A stretch of 9,010 nt of DNA from Methanomassiliicoccales archaeon (GTDB lineage Archaea; Thermoplasmatota; Thermoplasmata; Methanomassiliicoccales; UBA472), in assembly GCA_025457905.1 (NCBI GenBank), contig JALOTM010000068.1:1-9010 (forward strand), written 5' to 3'. Of this stretch, positions 1 through 5,717 are shown piece by piece. The notes under the pieces were generated by a model, which was not told the origin of the DNA, did no database searches, and saw only the letters and a program-made list of their open reading frames with translations. The position numbers and the translations under genes were made by a program. The number at the start of each line of letters is the position of its first letter. Positions within the stretch are counted from its first letter, which is position 1.

Positions 1-223
1 CCACCGCGAACCCTACCAGGCCCATGATTAGGGTGCTGCCGTAGGAATCACCATAGTCTAAGGGGGCCTGCCACACGGGCTCTCCCTCCTCTATACCGCT
101 CTCCTCCATGACGTTCTCCAACCCATCGGGCTTGTCTGCGGAGAACAGGTAGAAACCCACCAGGCCTATGGAGAAGGCGACCAGGATGACCAAGGAGGCG
201 ACGAGGTACTTTCGCCCTATCAT
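1..223 (-). CDS. PDGLE-domain small subunit of a cobalt/nickel ECF transporter (partial, C-terminus off the window)
   Basis: Seen: an open minus-strand frame of 74 codons reaches the left edge. It begins with a short basic N-terminus (MIGRKYLV), one membrane helix (about residues 7-27), then an outward segment with the motif KPDGLENVMEE, and a second hydrophobic stretch starts at the edge (STLIMGLVGFAV). Known: PDGLE-domain proteins are the small CbiN/NikN-like partners of CbiM/NikM in cobalt and nickel importers. Its ATG overlaps the TGA of the upstream cbiM in an ATGA, so the two are almost certainly translated together. Inferred: it helps the M protein load Co2+ or Ni2+. CbiQ- and CbiO-type genes would be expected further left, outside the window. 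Which metal is carried cannot be told from this fragment. The gene was read directly from the sequence and is incomplete. Confidence 0.82.
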   Translation of the reverse strand, partial: MIGRKYLVASLVILVAFSIGLVGFYLFSADKPDGLENVMEESGIEEGEPVWQAPLDYGDSYGSTLIMGLVGFAV

Positions 224-879
224 GCCATGGCCTCCTTCTTCCAAGAATCGCGCATGCTCATGGTCTCGGGTGCCACCTTGGCCAGGAATGCCACGACCCC
301 GACCGTGATGATGCCCTCTCCGACGCCGATTACGGCATGGCTCAGCATCATGGCGGGTATCGAGACCGCGGCATCGATGCCGAAGGACGGGTCGATGATG
401 TAGGATAGGGCAAGCTGCAGGGCGCACGCCGTAGCGGCCAGGAACACGGACAGCCAAGCGGCGATGAAGATCGCGGGGTACTCCAGCTTCTTCGGCATGA
501 TCCTTAGGACCACAAAGGCGCTCAGCGATCCTATCACTGCCATGTTCAGGATGTTCAAACCCAGCGCCGTTATACCTCCATCCCCGAAAATGAAGCCCTG
601 GATGATGAGGATCACAGTGATGATGAGCATTGCGGCCCAAGGACCGACCAACACTGTTGCCAGGGCGGCGCCGATCAGATGCCCGGTCGTCCCTCCGGCG
701 ATGGGGAAGTTGAGCATCTGTGCAACGAATATCCCTGCGGCCAGGATGGCCATGAACGGAACCATCCTTTCATCTATCCTCTTGTTAACCTTGATCAGGG
801 CGATGGCCACGAAGACCACCGCAAGGGCCCACCCGAGCGCCCATACTGCTGGGGCCATTAGACCGTCTGGAATGTGCAA
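220..879 (-). CDS. cbiM: CbiM/NikM-type substrate-binding membrane protein of a cobalt or nickel ECF transporter (system 1)
   Basis: This is the 219-residue integral membrane S-component that binds Co2+ or Ni2+ at its N-terminus and delivers it to the CbiQ/CbiO module. Seen: the N-terminus reads M-H-I-P-D-G-L, the family signature. The second conserved metal-site histidine is H67 in the motif GGTTGHLIG. Several long hydrophobic segments follow. The start codon is TTG, not ATG. The Met-His pair must be at the extreme N-terminus because the terminal amine and H2 are metal ligands in the family, and GGAGGG (886-891) sits six bases upstream. The stop overlaps the start of the PDGLE subunit. A TATA-like box at 939-945 on the minus strand would give a leader of roughly 35 bases. 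It is divergent from the Fur-like gene and may share its control. Co versus Ni is undecided. Confidence 0.9.
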   Translation of the reverse strand: MHIPDGLMAPAVWALGWALAVVFVAIALIKVNKRIDERMVPFMAILAAGIFVAQMLNFPIAGGTTGHLIGAALATVLVGPWAAMLIITVILIIQGFIFGDGGITALGLNILNMAVIGSLSAFVVLRIMPKKLEYPAIFIAAWLSVFLAATACALQLALSYIIDPSFGIDAAVSIPAMMLSHAVIGVGEGIITVGVVAFLAKVAPETMSMRDSWKKEAMA

Positions 880-936
880 TCCACACCCTCCAATAACACG
901 ATATTCTTTTCCGTAATACCGAGGATTGCAGTCTCA

Positions 937-946
937 AGTATAAAGC
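937..946 (-). promoter_or_regulatory. Probable TATA box for the minus-strand cbiM operon
   Basis: Read on the minus strand the sequence is CTTTATACTT. With archaeal spacing, transcription would start near 916-920, giving a leader of about 35-40 bases that contains the GGAGGG ribosome binding site of the TTG-started cbiM. Position and composition are seen; the promoter function is inferred. Confidence 0.45.
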
Positions 947-950
947 GGTT

Positions 951-963
951 GCCATAGGCCATA
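951..963. repeat. Direct repeat GCCATA-G-GCCATA upstream of cbiM
   Basis: Two identical hexamers separated by one base lie just upstream of the minus-strand TATA box, inside the divergent intergenic region. This could be a tandem regulator site for the minus-strand operon. It may also be chance; the unit is short. Confidence 0.3.
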
Positions 964-969
964 CCGATA

Positions 970-982
970 ATCTTGTTAAGAT
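970..982. promoter_or_regulatory. Perfect 5-3-5 inverted repeat (ATCTT-GTT-AAGAT), candidate operator
   Basis: The two five-base arms are exact reverse complements around GTT. It sits between the two divergent promoters, about 25 bases upstream of the minus-strand TATA box. It does not match the Fur-type box further right, so if it is real it may bind a different regulator or a second dimer. Confidence 0.3.
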
Positions 983-997
983 GAGGTGAGTAAGTAT

Positions 998-1007
998 CTA
1001 ATATAAT
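998..1007 (+). promoter_or_regulatory. Probable TATA box of the fur-like/cbiMN-Q-O operon
   Basis: The AT-rich stretch CTAATATAAT is centred about 26 bases before the ATG at 1030. That is the archaeal TATA-to-start distance and would make transcription begin at or next to that ATG (leaderless mRNA). No Shine-Dalgarno-like sequence precedes the ATG, which fits a leaderless start. Confidence 0.55.
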
Positions 1008-1012
1008 GCAAA

Positions 1013-1027
1013 TGATAACCATTATCA
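1013..1027. promoter_or_regulatory. Fur/Per-type 7-1-7 operator
   Basis: The sequence TGATAACCATTATCA has perfect six-base arms (TGATAA/TTATCA) and matches the classical 7-1-7 Fur-family box TGATAATNATTATCA at all but one informative position. It lies between the TATA box and the likely transcription start of the Fur-like gene. A bound repressor there would block transcription initiation complex assembly. This points to autoregulation of the whole plus-strand metal uptake operon. It could also affect the divergent cbiM, about 70 bases away from its TATA box. Confidence 0.7.
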
Positions 1028-1029
1028 AT

Positions 1030-1416
1030 ATGTCCTCTGCGCCTAACAGGTGGACGAAGCAGCTGAAGGTCATCGTGGACATCGTCTATGGCAGCCACGG
1101 TCCCATGACCGCCGATGAGGTTTATCATGCTGCCAGGGCCCGGCTGCCAAACATAAGCCTGGGGACGGTCTATCGAAACCTGAACAAGCTAGAATCAGAG
1201 GGCCTCGTCTCAGAGGTCACCAAGGGTAACACGACGGCCTTCGTCAAGCACCCCTTCTCCAACGCCACCTTCGAATGCGAGGTCTGCGGGCGGCTGTTCT
1301 GCGTGCCGTACGACCTCCGCAACTCAGAGATGGAGAGGAAGGTCGGCATGAAGGTCAACCGATGGAGCATTAGGATGACTGGTGTTTGCAAGGAGTGTGA
1401 GAGGAAATGCATATAA
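1030..1416 (+). CDS. Fur-family metal-dependent transcriptional regulator
   Basis: A 128-residue DNA-binding regulator and first gene of the cobalt/nickel uptake operon. Seen: a winged-helix domain with the Fur signature MTADEVYHAARARLPNISLG followed by TVYRNLNKLESEGLV (about residues 26-60), and two structural zinc pairs, C83xxC86 and C120xxC123, with extra cysteines at 91 and 127. Odd: the usual HHxHxxC metal-sensing stretch before the first CxxC reads SNATFEC, so the histidines normally at these positions are replaced by Asn and Thr. Only H23, H33 and H74 remain in the protein. Start choice: ATG codons also occur at 1006 and 1012, but these would put the operator inside the coding sequence. 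The ATG at 1030 has the TATA box at the right distance and the best family fit. The 3' end overlaps cbiM by 10 bases, implying coupled translation. Inferred role: Co/Ni or redox control of both transport systems. Confidence 0.88.
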   Translation: MSSAPNRWTKQLKVIVDIVYGSHGPMTADEVYHAARARLPNISLGTVYRNLNKLESEGLVSEVTKGNTTAFVKHPFSNATFECEVCGRLFCVPYDLRNSEMERKVGMKVNRWSIRMTGVCKECERKCI

Positions 1417-2360
1417 TGGAGGGATTTCTCCCCTTGGAATGGGCGGTCTTCTGGACCATTCTCTGCCTGCCTTTCCTCATTTGGGGGGCGTTGAGGCTCA
1501 AGAAGGTCTTTGCCGAGCACCCAGAGGCGAAGCTCACCGTCGCGATCTCCGCTGCCTACATGTTCGTCCTTTCCGCACTGAAGCTTCCTTCTGTGGCCGG
1601 CTCCTCCTCCCACCCCACGGGGAGCGGCCTGTCGACCATCTTCTATGGAGTGGGCGTGACCTCGCTGCTGGCCAGCATCGTGCTGCTGTTCCAGGCCTTG
1701 TTGCTGGCGCACGGGGGCCTCACCACCCTTGGGGCGAACATCTTCTCCATGGGCATAGCTGGCCCCATGGTGGGCTATGTCGCCTTCAAGGTCATGCAGA
1801 GGTACCATTTCTCCATGAGCTCCTCGGTCTTCATGACCGCCTTCCTTGCTGACCTGTTCACCTACATAACGACCTCGCTCCAGCTGGCCCTGGCGTACCC
1901 ATCCGATGGCTCGGTCGTGACATCGTTCATGGCCTTCTTCACCGTCTTTGCCATCGTCCAGGTCCCACTGGCCATCGCCGAGGGGGTGCTCCTGGTATTC
2001 TTCTTCAATTTCCTGGCCGAGAACAAGCCGGACCTGTTGGATGGCGTGGTGGAAAGGCCGAGGCCTAGCCTCAAGGGCCGGCGCAATGCCGTTCTGGCTG
2101 GGGCGGCGATATCGGCCATCGCCTTGGCGGTGATAGCCAACGCGGCCATCGGGCTGATGGGCACCGACGACAAGGGCATGGAGCTCATCCAGGAGATCGA
2201 TCCTGGCTACCAACCTTGGTTCACCAGCTTCTTCGAGCCCAGCGAGGGCTTGGAGCTGGCGTTGTTCGCCCTGCAGGCCGTCATCGGCCTGGCCATCCTC
2301 ATCGGTGGCATACTCTATCTAAGGAGAAAGAGGACTGGGATTAAGACTGAGGGGATGTAG
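1407..2360 (+). CDS. cbiM: CbiM-CbiN fusion, substrate-binding component of a cobalt ECF transporter (system 2)
   Basis: A 317-residue membrane protein that joins two normally separate subunits. Residues 1-205 are CbiM: the N-terminus M-H-I-M-E-G-F-L-P is the cobalt-type signature, and the second metal-site histidine is H69 in AGSSSHPTGSGL, where the common form is GSCSHPTG, so a cysteine is changed to serine. A basic linker (about 216-227) leads into a CbiN module (about 228-308): helix, then GTDDKGMELIQEIDPGYQPW, then SEGLELALFALQ and a last helix. The residues around IDPGYQPWF and LFALQAVIG are CbiN hallmarks. The Met-His start must be exact because both ligate metal. GAGAGG lies just upstream of the ATG, inside the fur-like gene. 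CbiQ begins two bases after the stop. The signature favours cobalt over nickel, though this is not certain. Confidence 0.92.
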   Translation: MHIMEGFLPLEWAVFWTILCLPFLIWGALRLKKVFAEHPEAKLTVAISAAYMFVLSALKLPSVAGSSSHPTGSGLSTIFYGVGVTSLLASIVLLFQALLLAHGGLTTLGANIFSMGIAGPMVGYVAFKVMQRYHFSMSSSVFMTAFLADLFTYITTSLQLALAYPSDGSVVTSFMAFFTVFAIVQVPLAIAEGVLLVFFFNFLAENKPDLLDGVVERPRPSLKGRRNAVLAGAAISAIALAVIANAAIGLMGTDDKGMELIQEIDPGYQPWFTSFFEPSEGLELALFALQAVIGLAILIGGILYLRRKRTGIKTEGM

Positions 2361-2362
2361 GC

Positions 2363-3097
2363 TTGTTCGCCATCGATGAGCTGGCCTACGCCTCTCCCAT
2401 GATCCATTGGCCCCCACTGGGGAAGTTCGCATTGGTGTTGGCCCTGCTGGTCGGCTCTTTGGTCTCATCCTTCCTGGTGATACCTTTCGGTGTGTTCATC
2501 CTGGGCATGGCCCTGCTCATAATCTCCACGCGGCTGCGCTTCCCGAAGGTCATAGCCCTGGCCCTCCTGGAGGGCGTGGCCATCATACTCTTCGGGGCTG
2601 TGATCATCGCCTTCCTTACGCAGGTGGGAGAACCGCTCCTCCAATACAGGGTATTCGGGGTCGACCTGGTCCTGACGGAGGGGGGCATTCATCAAGGGCT
2701 CATGGTGTTCCTGCGGGCGCTGGCCGGGGTTTCGGTCATGCTCTTCTTCGCTACCTCCACGCCCATCCCGCACCTAGCGGCCGCCCTGAGGCAGCTGCGG
2801 GTCCCTGCCTACATCACAGAGCTGGTGATCCTGGTCTACCGCTACTCCTTCCTACTGTTCGAGCAGCTACAGGTGCTGTACACGGCAGCGCAGTGCAGGC
2901 TGGGCTTTCGAGGGACCAGGAACAAGTTCCAGAGGTCCCAGGTGGCGCTCAGCTGCCGGAATTTCCAGGGGGAGTTCCCTGCCTTCAGGCCTCCCGCCCG
3001 GATCACGGCGTATTGGGTCATTGTACCGATCGTGGCCCTGGCCACGATCCTGCTCGCCAACCAATTGATGAAATCCCAGGCAATCCCAGGTTGGTGA
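2363..3097 (+). CDS. cbiQ: CbiQ, energy-coupling transmembrane (T) component of the cobalt ECF transporter
   Basis: A 244-residue membrane protein that passes the ATPase conformational change to CbiM. Seen: N-terminus FAIDELAYAS, several hydrophobic helices, the family segment around residues 144-168 (LRVPAYITELVILVYRYSF), then two arginine-containing coupling motifs, AAQCRLGFRG (175-184) and ALSCRNFQG (195-203). Odd: these two motifs are only about 20 residues apart, shorter than I expect for CbiQ, where a stretch like LGxLLGxLFxRSxxRAE lies between them. The usual ARG at the second site reads CRN. A small internal deletion is possible. Start: TTG at 2363, with GAGGGG eight bases upstream. 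The next start, ATG at 2399, would remove the conserved IDELAY segment. Encoded between the cbiM-cbiN fusion and cbiO with almost no spacing. Confidence 0.87.
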   Translation: MFAIDELAYASPMIHWPPLGKFALVLALLVGSLVSSFLVIPFGVFILGMALLIISTRLRFPKVIALALLEGVAIILFGAVIIAFLTQVGEPLLQYRVFGVDLVLTEGGIHQGLMVFLRALAGVSVMLFFATSTPIPHLAAALRQLRVPAYITELVILVYRYSFLLFEQLQVLYTAAQCRLGFRGTRNKFQRSQVALSCRNFQGEFPAFRPPARITAYWVIVPIVALATILLANQLMKSQAIPGW

Positions 3098-3109
3098 GCG
3101 GAAGTGACC

Positions 3110-4255
3110 ATGCCAGTTCTGGAAGTGCGCGACCTGACCTTCAAGTACCCTAACGGAGCGGTGGCGCTCGACGGCATATCCCTGACCATCCCTGAGGGAA
3201 AGAAGACCGTGGTCATCGGGTCCAACGGCTCTGGTAAGAGCACGCTCTTCCTCCATTTCAATGGGGTCCTGCGACCGAAGCAGGGAGAGGTGCTATATGG
3301 CGGAAGAAGGCTGGAATATGGTCCCAAGGAATTGGCTAGGCTGAGGAGCGAGGTCTCGGTGGTCCTTCAGAACCCAGACGACCAGATCTTCTCCACCACC
3401 GTAGAGGAGGACATCGCCTTCGGCCCGATGAACCTCGGCCTCCCCAAGGAGGAGGTCGAGGCCAGGGTGGACGAGGCGCTCTTCCTGGTCGACCTCCAGG
3501 ACGTCAGGGCGAGGCCATCGCAGCAGCTCTCCTTCGGTCAGAGGAAGAGGGTGGCCTTGGCGGGAGCACTGGCCATGAAGCCCAAGGTGCTGATGATGGA
3601 CGAGCCCACGGCAGGGCTGGACTCGCGTATGGTCCACGAGCTTCTTGAGCTTGCTGACGAGCTGAACCAGAAGGGCCTGACGGTCATAATGTCCACCCAT
3701 GACGTGGAGACGGCCTATGAGTGGGCGGACGAGATCAGAGTGCTGCACAAGGGGAAGCTGTACTTCTCGGGGATGCCCGAGGATTTCTTCATGGACGAGC
3801 GCAAGGTGCATTCGCTGGGCTTTGTGGCACCCACCCTGTTCGAGCTCAATCGTCGGGCCAAGGATCTCACTGGAAAGTCCCTGGACCCCTACCCGCGGAC
3901 CGTCGAGGAGGCCATCCATAAGATCGTGCCGGAGGCCCGCGCCCAGACGGGAAAGGTCCGCCTGGTGAAGGTGGTGGTGCAACCTTTCCAGCACCGCGAG
4001 CTGCCATCGTCCCAGGGTGAAAGCCCTTCCGGGGTGGCCATCGGCGTCTATGGGACCATGGCCCGGAAGTGGGCGCATGACAACGGGATGAAGGTTGACT
4101 ACACGTTCAACGCGCTGGAGAACTGCGTCAGGGAAACGTCCCAGGGGCGGGATTTCGTGATGCTGGTGGATGATGCCCTGGTACACCTGGTGCAGAGCCG
4201 ATTGCACAAGCTGGCAGAGGACTTCGGGCTCGATATCCCGGTCGAAGTGCTCTGA
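3110..4255 (+). CDS. cbiO: CbiO, ATPase of the cobalt ECF transporter, with a C-terminal extension
   Basis: A 381-residue ABC ATPase that powers the CbiM/CbiQ importer. Seen: Walker A GSNGSGKST (37-45), Q-loop in LQNPDDQIF (Q87), signature LSFGQ (140-144), Walker B LMMDEP (161-166), D-loop AGLDS and switch histidine in STHD (H197). All catalytic residues are intact. After the ATPase core (about residue 240) comes an extension of some 140 residues. Its last hundred residues form a separate domain with motifs SGVAIGVYGTMARKWAHDNG and DFVMLVDDALVHLV. Some archaeal CbiO proteins carry a similar tail; its function is not clear to me. A GTG at 3104 could add two residues, but the ATG at 3110 gives the usual N-terminus (MPVLEVRDL). 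Last gene of the operon, followed at once by a hairpin. Confidence 0.93.
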   Translation: MPVLEVRDLTFKYPNGAVALDGISLTIPEGKKTVVIGSNGSGKSTLFLHFNGVLRPKQGEVLYGGRRLEYGPKELARLRSEVSVVLQNPDDQIFSTTVEEDIAFGPMNLGLPKEEVEARVDEALFLVDLQDVRARPSQQLSFGQRKRVALAGALAMKPKVLMMDEPTAGLDSRMVHELLELADELNQKGLTVIMSTHDVETAYEWADEIRVLHKGKLYFSGMPEDFFMDERKVHSLGFVAPTLFELNRRAKDLTGKSLDPYPRTVEEAIHKIVPEARAQTGKVRLVKVVVQPFQHRELPSSQGESPSGVAIGVYGTMARKWAHDNGMKVDYTFNALENCVRETSQGRDFVMLVDDALVHLVQSRLHKLAEDFGLDIPVEVL

Positions 4256-4257
4256 GC

Positions 4258-4276
4258 GGGGTCAGCCCTTGACCCC
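4258..4276 (+). terminator. Hairpin directly after cbiO (possible 3' end element)
   Basis: GGGGTCA and TGACCCC are exact reverse complements around a five-base loop (GCCCT), beginning three bases after the cbiO stop. No T-run follows, so it is not a standard intrinsic terminator. It may protect or define the 3' end of the operon mRNA. The structure is seen; the role is inferred. Confidence 0.4.
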
Positions 4277-4285
4277 CAAGCCCTC

Positions 4286-4564
4286 CTAGTGAGGCGGCGC
4301 ACCAGCCTGAGGTCCTTGACATATTTCGGCACTTGCCCCCCGGGCGCGTCCACCTAAAAAGATGTCCGGCGATCACGACACAGGCGGCGGTCGCCATGGT
4401 CACCATGACCTTCTTCTGCCCCATGGGCAGCCATCTCCTGGCGACTTGAGCTCCATGGCGAAGACGGATGCCCCCCCGAAGGACAGCATGCTGCGCGCCT
4501 GACGACTATCGCCTATGCGAAAGCCCTCTGCTAAGGTCCGCTCCTCTTGGACCTTCCAGTCCAT
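4286..4564 (-). pseudogene. Possible frameshifted remnant of a small membrane-protein gene
   Basis: On the minus strand, an ATG at 4562-4564 opens 54 codons (MDWKVQEERTLAEGF then GGASVFAMELK) ending at TGA 4400-4402. At about 4445 the protein-like reading jumps to another frame (ARRWLPMGQKKVMVTMATA, then ACVVIAGHLFR), which gives a hydrophobic helix preceded by basic residues. A second jump near the T-run and G-run around 4345-4370 would continue as GGQVPKYVKDLRLVRRL. Taken together this reads like one small single-helix membrane protein broken by two one-base shifts. GC at third codon positions is lower than in neighbouring genes. Alternatives: chance open frames in GC-rich DNA, or sequencing errors at homopolymers. 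I do not recognise the family. This stretch is the main content of the 388-base gap after cbiO; end points are approximate. Confidence 0.3.
4533..4555. repeat. Inverted repeat, 7-base arms (AAGGTCC/GGACCTT)
   Basis: Perfect seven-base arms with a nine-base spacer lie in the gap between cbiO and the flavoprotein gene, inside the possible gene remnant. It could be an RNA hairpin, a regulator site or chance. Confidence 0.3.
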
Positions 4565-4643
4565 GCTCCGTTCGGCGCGGCAGACGCATGAAAGGCGCTA
4601 AGCGGATATCATAGGGAAGGCATTCCCCCTTCGAGGCGAGCAA

Positions 4644-5219
4644 ATGAAGGCCATCGCGTTCAACGGAAGCCCCAGGGAGCACGGGAACACCCATGCGGCA
4701 CTGGAGATCGTGCTTCAGGAGCTAGTGAAGGAGGGCATCGACGTCGAGCTGGTGCAGATGGGGATCGAGGACATCAGCGGATGCAAGGCGTGCGGTGCCT
4801 GCGGGAAGAACAAGGACGAGAAATGCGTCATCAAGGACGATAAGGTCAACACCTGGATCCAGATGATAAAGAGGGCCGACGCGGTCATCATCGGCAGCCC
4901 CACCTATTTCGGAGGGATGAGCAGCCAGACCAAGGCCTTCGTGGACCGCGTGGGCTACGTCTCTCGGTCGAACGGCAACCTGCTGCGCCGGAAGGTCGGG
5001 GCGGCGGTGGGCGTGAGCCGCCGCGCGGGGAACCTGAACACCTTCGACGAGATCAACCGCTTCTTCCTCATATCGGAGATGATCGTCCCTGGCTCCACCT
5101 ACTGGAACGTCATAAGCGCCCTGAAGCCCGGGGAGACGGCCAACGACGCCGAGGGCGTGGCCACCATGCAGAACCTGGGGAAGAACATCGCCTGGTTGCT
5201 GAAGAGCCTCAGGGCTTGA
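4644..5219 (+). CDS. Iron-sulfur flavoprotein of the NAD(P)H-dependent FMN reductase superfamily
   Basis: A 191-residue soluble flavodoxin-fold protein. Seen: the FMN phosphate loop GSPREHGNT (8-16), the compact cysteine cluster C47xxC50xxC53x7C61 that binds a 4Fe-4S cluster in the Isf family, and the second flavin-contact segment GSPTYFGGMSSQTKAF (84-99). Length fits the family. Known: Isf proteins of methanogens carry FMN plus a 4Fe-4S centre and are linked to electron transfer and reduction of O2 or peroxide. The physiological partner here is unknown. Start ATG at 4644 has GAGG eight bases upstream, and the N-terminus MKAIAFNGSP is typical. A small hairpin (GGGAA/TTCCC, 4614-4627) lies before the ribosome site. 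The next gene encodes a hemerythrin, so a shared oxygen-stress role is plausible, although that gene appears to have its own promoter. Confidence 0.9.
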   Translation: MKAIAFNGSPREHGNTHAALEIVLQELVKEGIDVELVQMGIEDISGCKACGACGKNKDEKCVIKDDKVNTWIQMIKRADAVIIGSPTYFGGMSSQTKAFVDRVGYVSRSNGNLLRRKVGAAVGVSRRAGNLNTFDEINRFFLISEMIVPGSTYWNVISALKPGETANDAEGVATMQNLGKNIAWLLKSLRA

Positions 5220-5259
5220 TGGCACTGGTTATCCGCCATGATTCCAGATGCGCAAACGG

Positions 5260-5265
5260 TTTAAG
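5260..5265 (+). promoter_or_regulatory. Probable TATA-like element of the hemerythrin gene
   Basis: TTTAAG centred about 26 bases before the ATG at 5289. The spacing suggests a leaderless transcript starting at that ATG. The sequence is a weak match to a TATA box; the spacing is the main support. Confidence 0.4.
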
Positions 5266-5288
5266 CGCATCAGGCGGTGATGAGGCGA

Positions 5289-5717
5289 ATGCCTCTGCTG
5301 GAATGGTCGGACGAATTCAGCTGCAACGTCAAGGATATCGACGATCAGCACAGGTCGTTGATAGGCATGCTGAACGAGCTGCATCGTGCCATGATCAATG
5401 GCACGGGGCAGGAGACCGTGGCCTCGATCATCGGGCAGATGATGGACTACACCTCCTACCATTTCTCCACCGAGGAGAGGTACATGGCGCTTCACTCCTA
5501 CCCTGGGTTGATCCGCCACAGATCCGAGCACCAGGATTTCGTGAGGGCCGTTTCCCGGTTCCGGGCGCAGTACGAGGCCGGGCGCATAGGATTGTCCATA
5601 GATGTCCTTCGCTTCCTGAGCTCGTGGCTCCTGAACCACATCCAGGGTTCGGACAGGTCCCTTGGGCCTTTCCTGAACGCGAGGGGCGTCTGCGGCTATG
5701 GGGCGCAGCCTTCCTAG
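5289..5717 (+). CDS. Bacteriohemerythrin, O2-binding non-heme diiron protein
   Basis: A 142-residue single-domain hemerythrin that binds O2 reversibly at a diiron site. Seen: all seven expected ligands with family spacing, H21 (in DDQH), H58 and E62 (HFSTEE), H77 and H81 (HRSEH), H117 and D122 (HIQGSD). The N-terminal tryptophan motif (LLEWSDEF) is present. Start choice: GTG at 5277 and ATG at 5280 are also in frame, but the ATG at 5289 has the TATA-like element at the right distance and places the ligands at almost the same numbers as in known bacteriohemerythrins. The stop TAG shares a CTAG with the stop of the convergent regulator. Likely role: oxygen scavenging, delivery or sensing, in keeping with the flavoprotein upstream. 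The last 15 or so residues are a short tail with no recognisable motif. Confidence 0.93.
   Translation: MPLLEWSDEFSCNVKDIDDQHRSLIGMLNELHRAMINGTGQETVASIIGQMMDYTSYHFSTEERYMALHSYPGLIRHRSEHQDFVRAVSRFRAQYEAGRIGLSIDVLRFLSSWLLNHIQGSDRSLGPFLNARGVCGYGAQPS

Noticed and set aside
464..916. A 150-codon plus-strand open frame opposite the minus-strand cbiM
   Set aside because: Antisense to a gene with the MHIPDG and GHLIG signatures. The translation is proline- and alanine-rich without a domain.
880..1005. A cobalamin riboswitch in the leader of the minus-strand cbiM
   Set aside because: The leader implied by the TATA box is only about 35-40 bases, far too short, and no B12-box-like sequence was found.
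1170..2213. A 347-codon minus-strand open frame opposite the Fur-like gene and cbiM-cbiN
   Set aside because: It is antisense to two well-supported genes with intact family motifs. Its translation is rich in Gly, His, Gln and Arg without any domain, as expected for a shadow frame in GC-rich DNA.
3293..4207. A 304-codon minus-strand open frame opposite cbiO
   Set aside because: It lies fully inside the antisense of a complete ABC ATPase and shows no motif; the length reflects few stop codons in GC-rich sequence.
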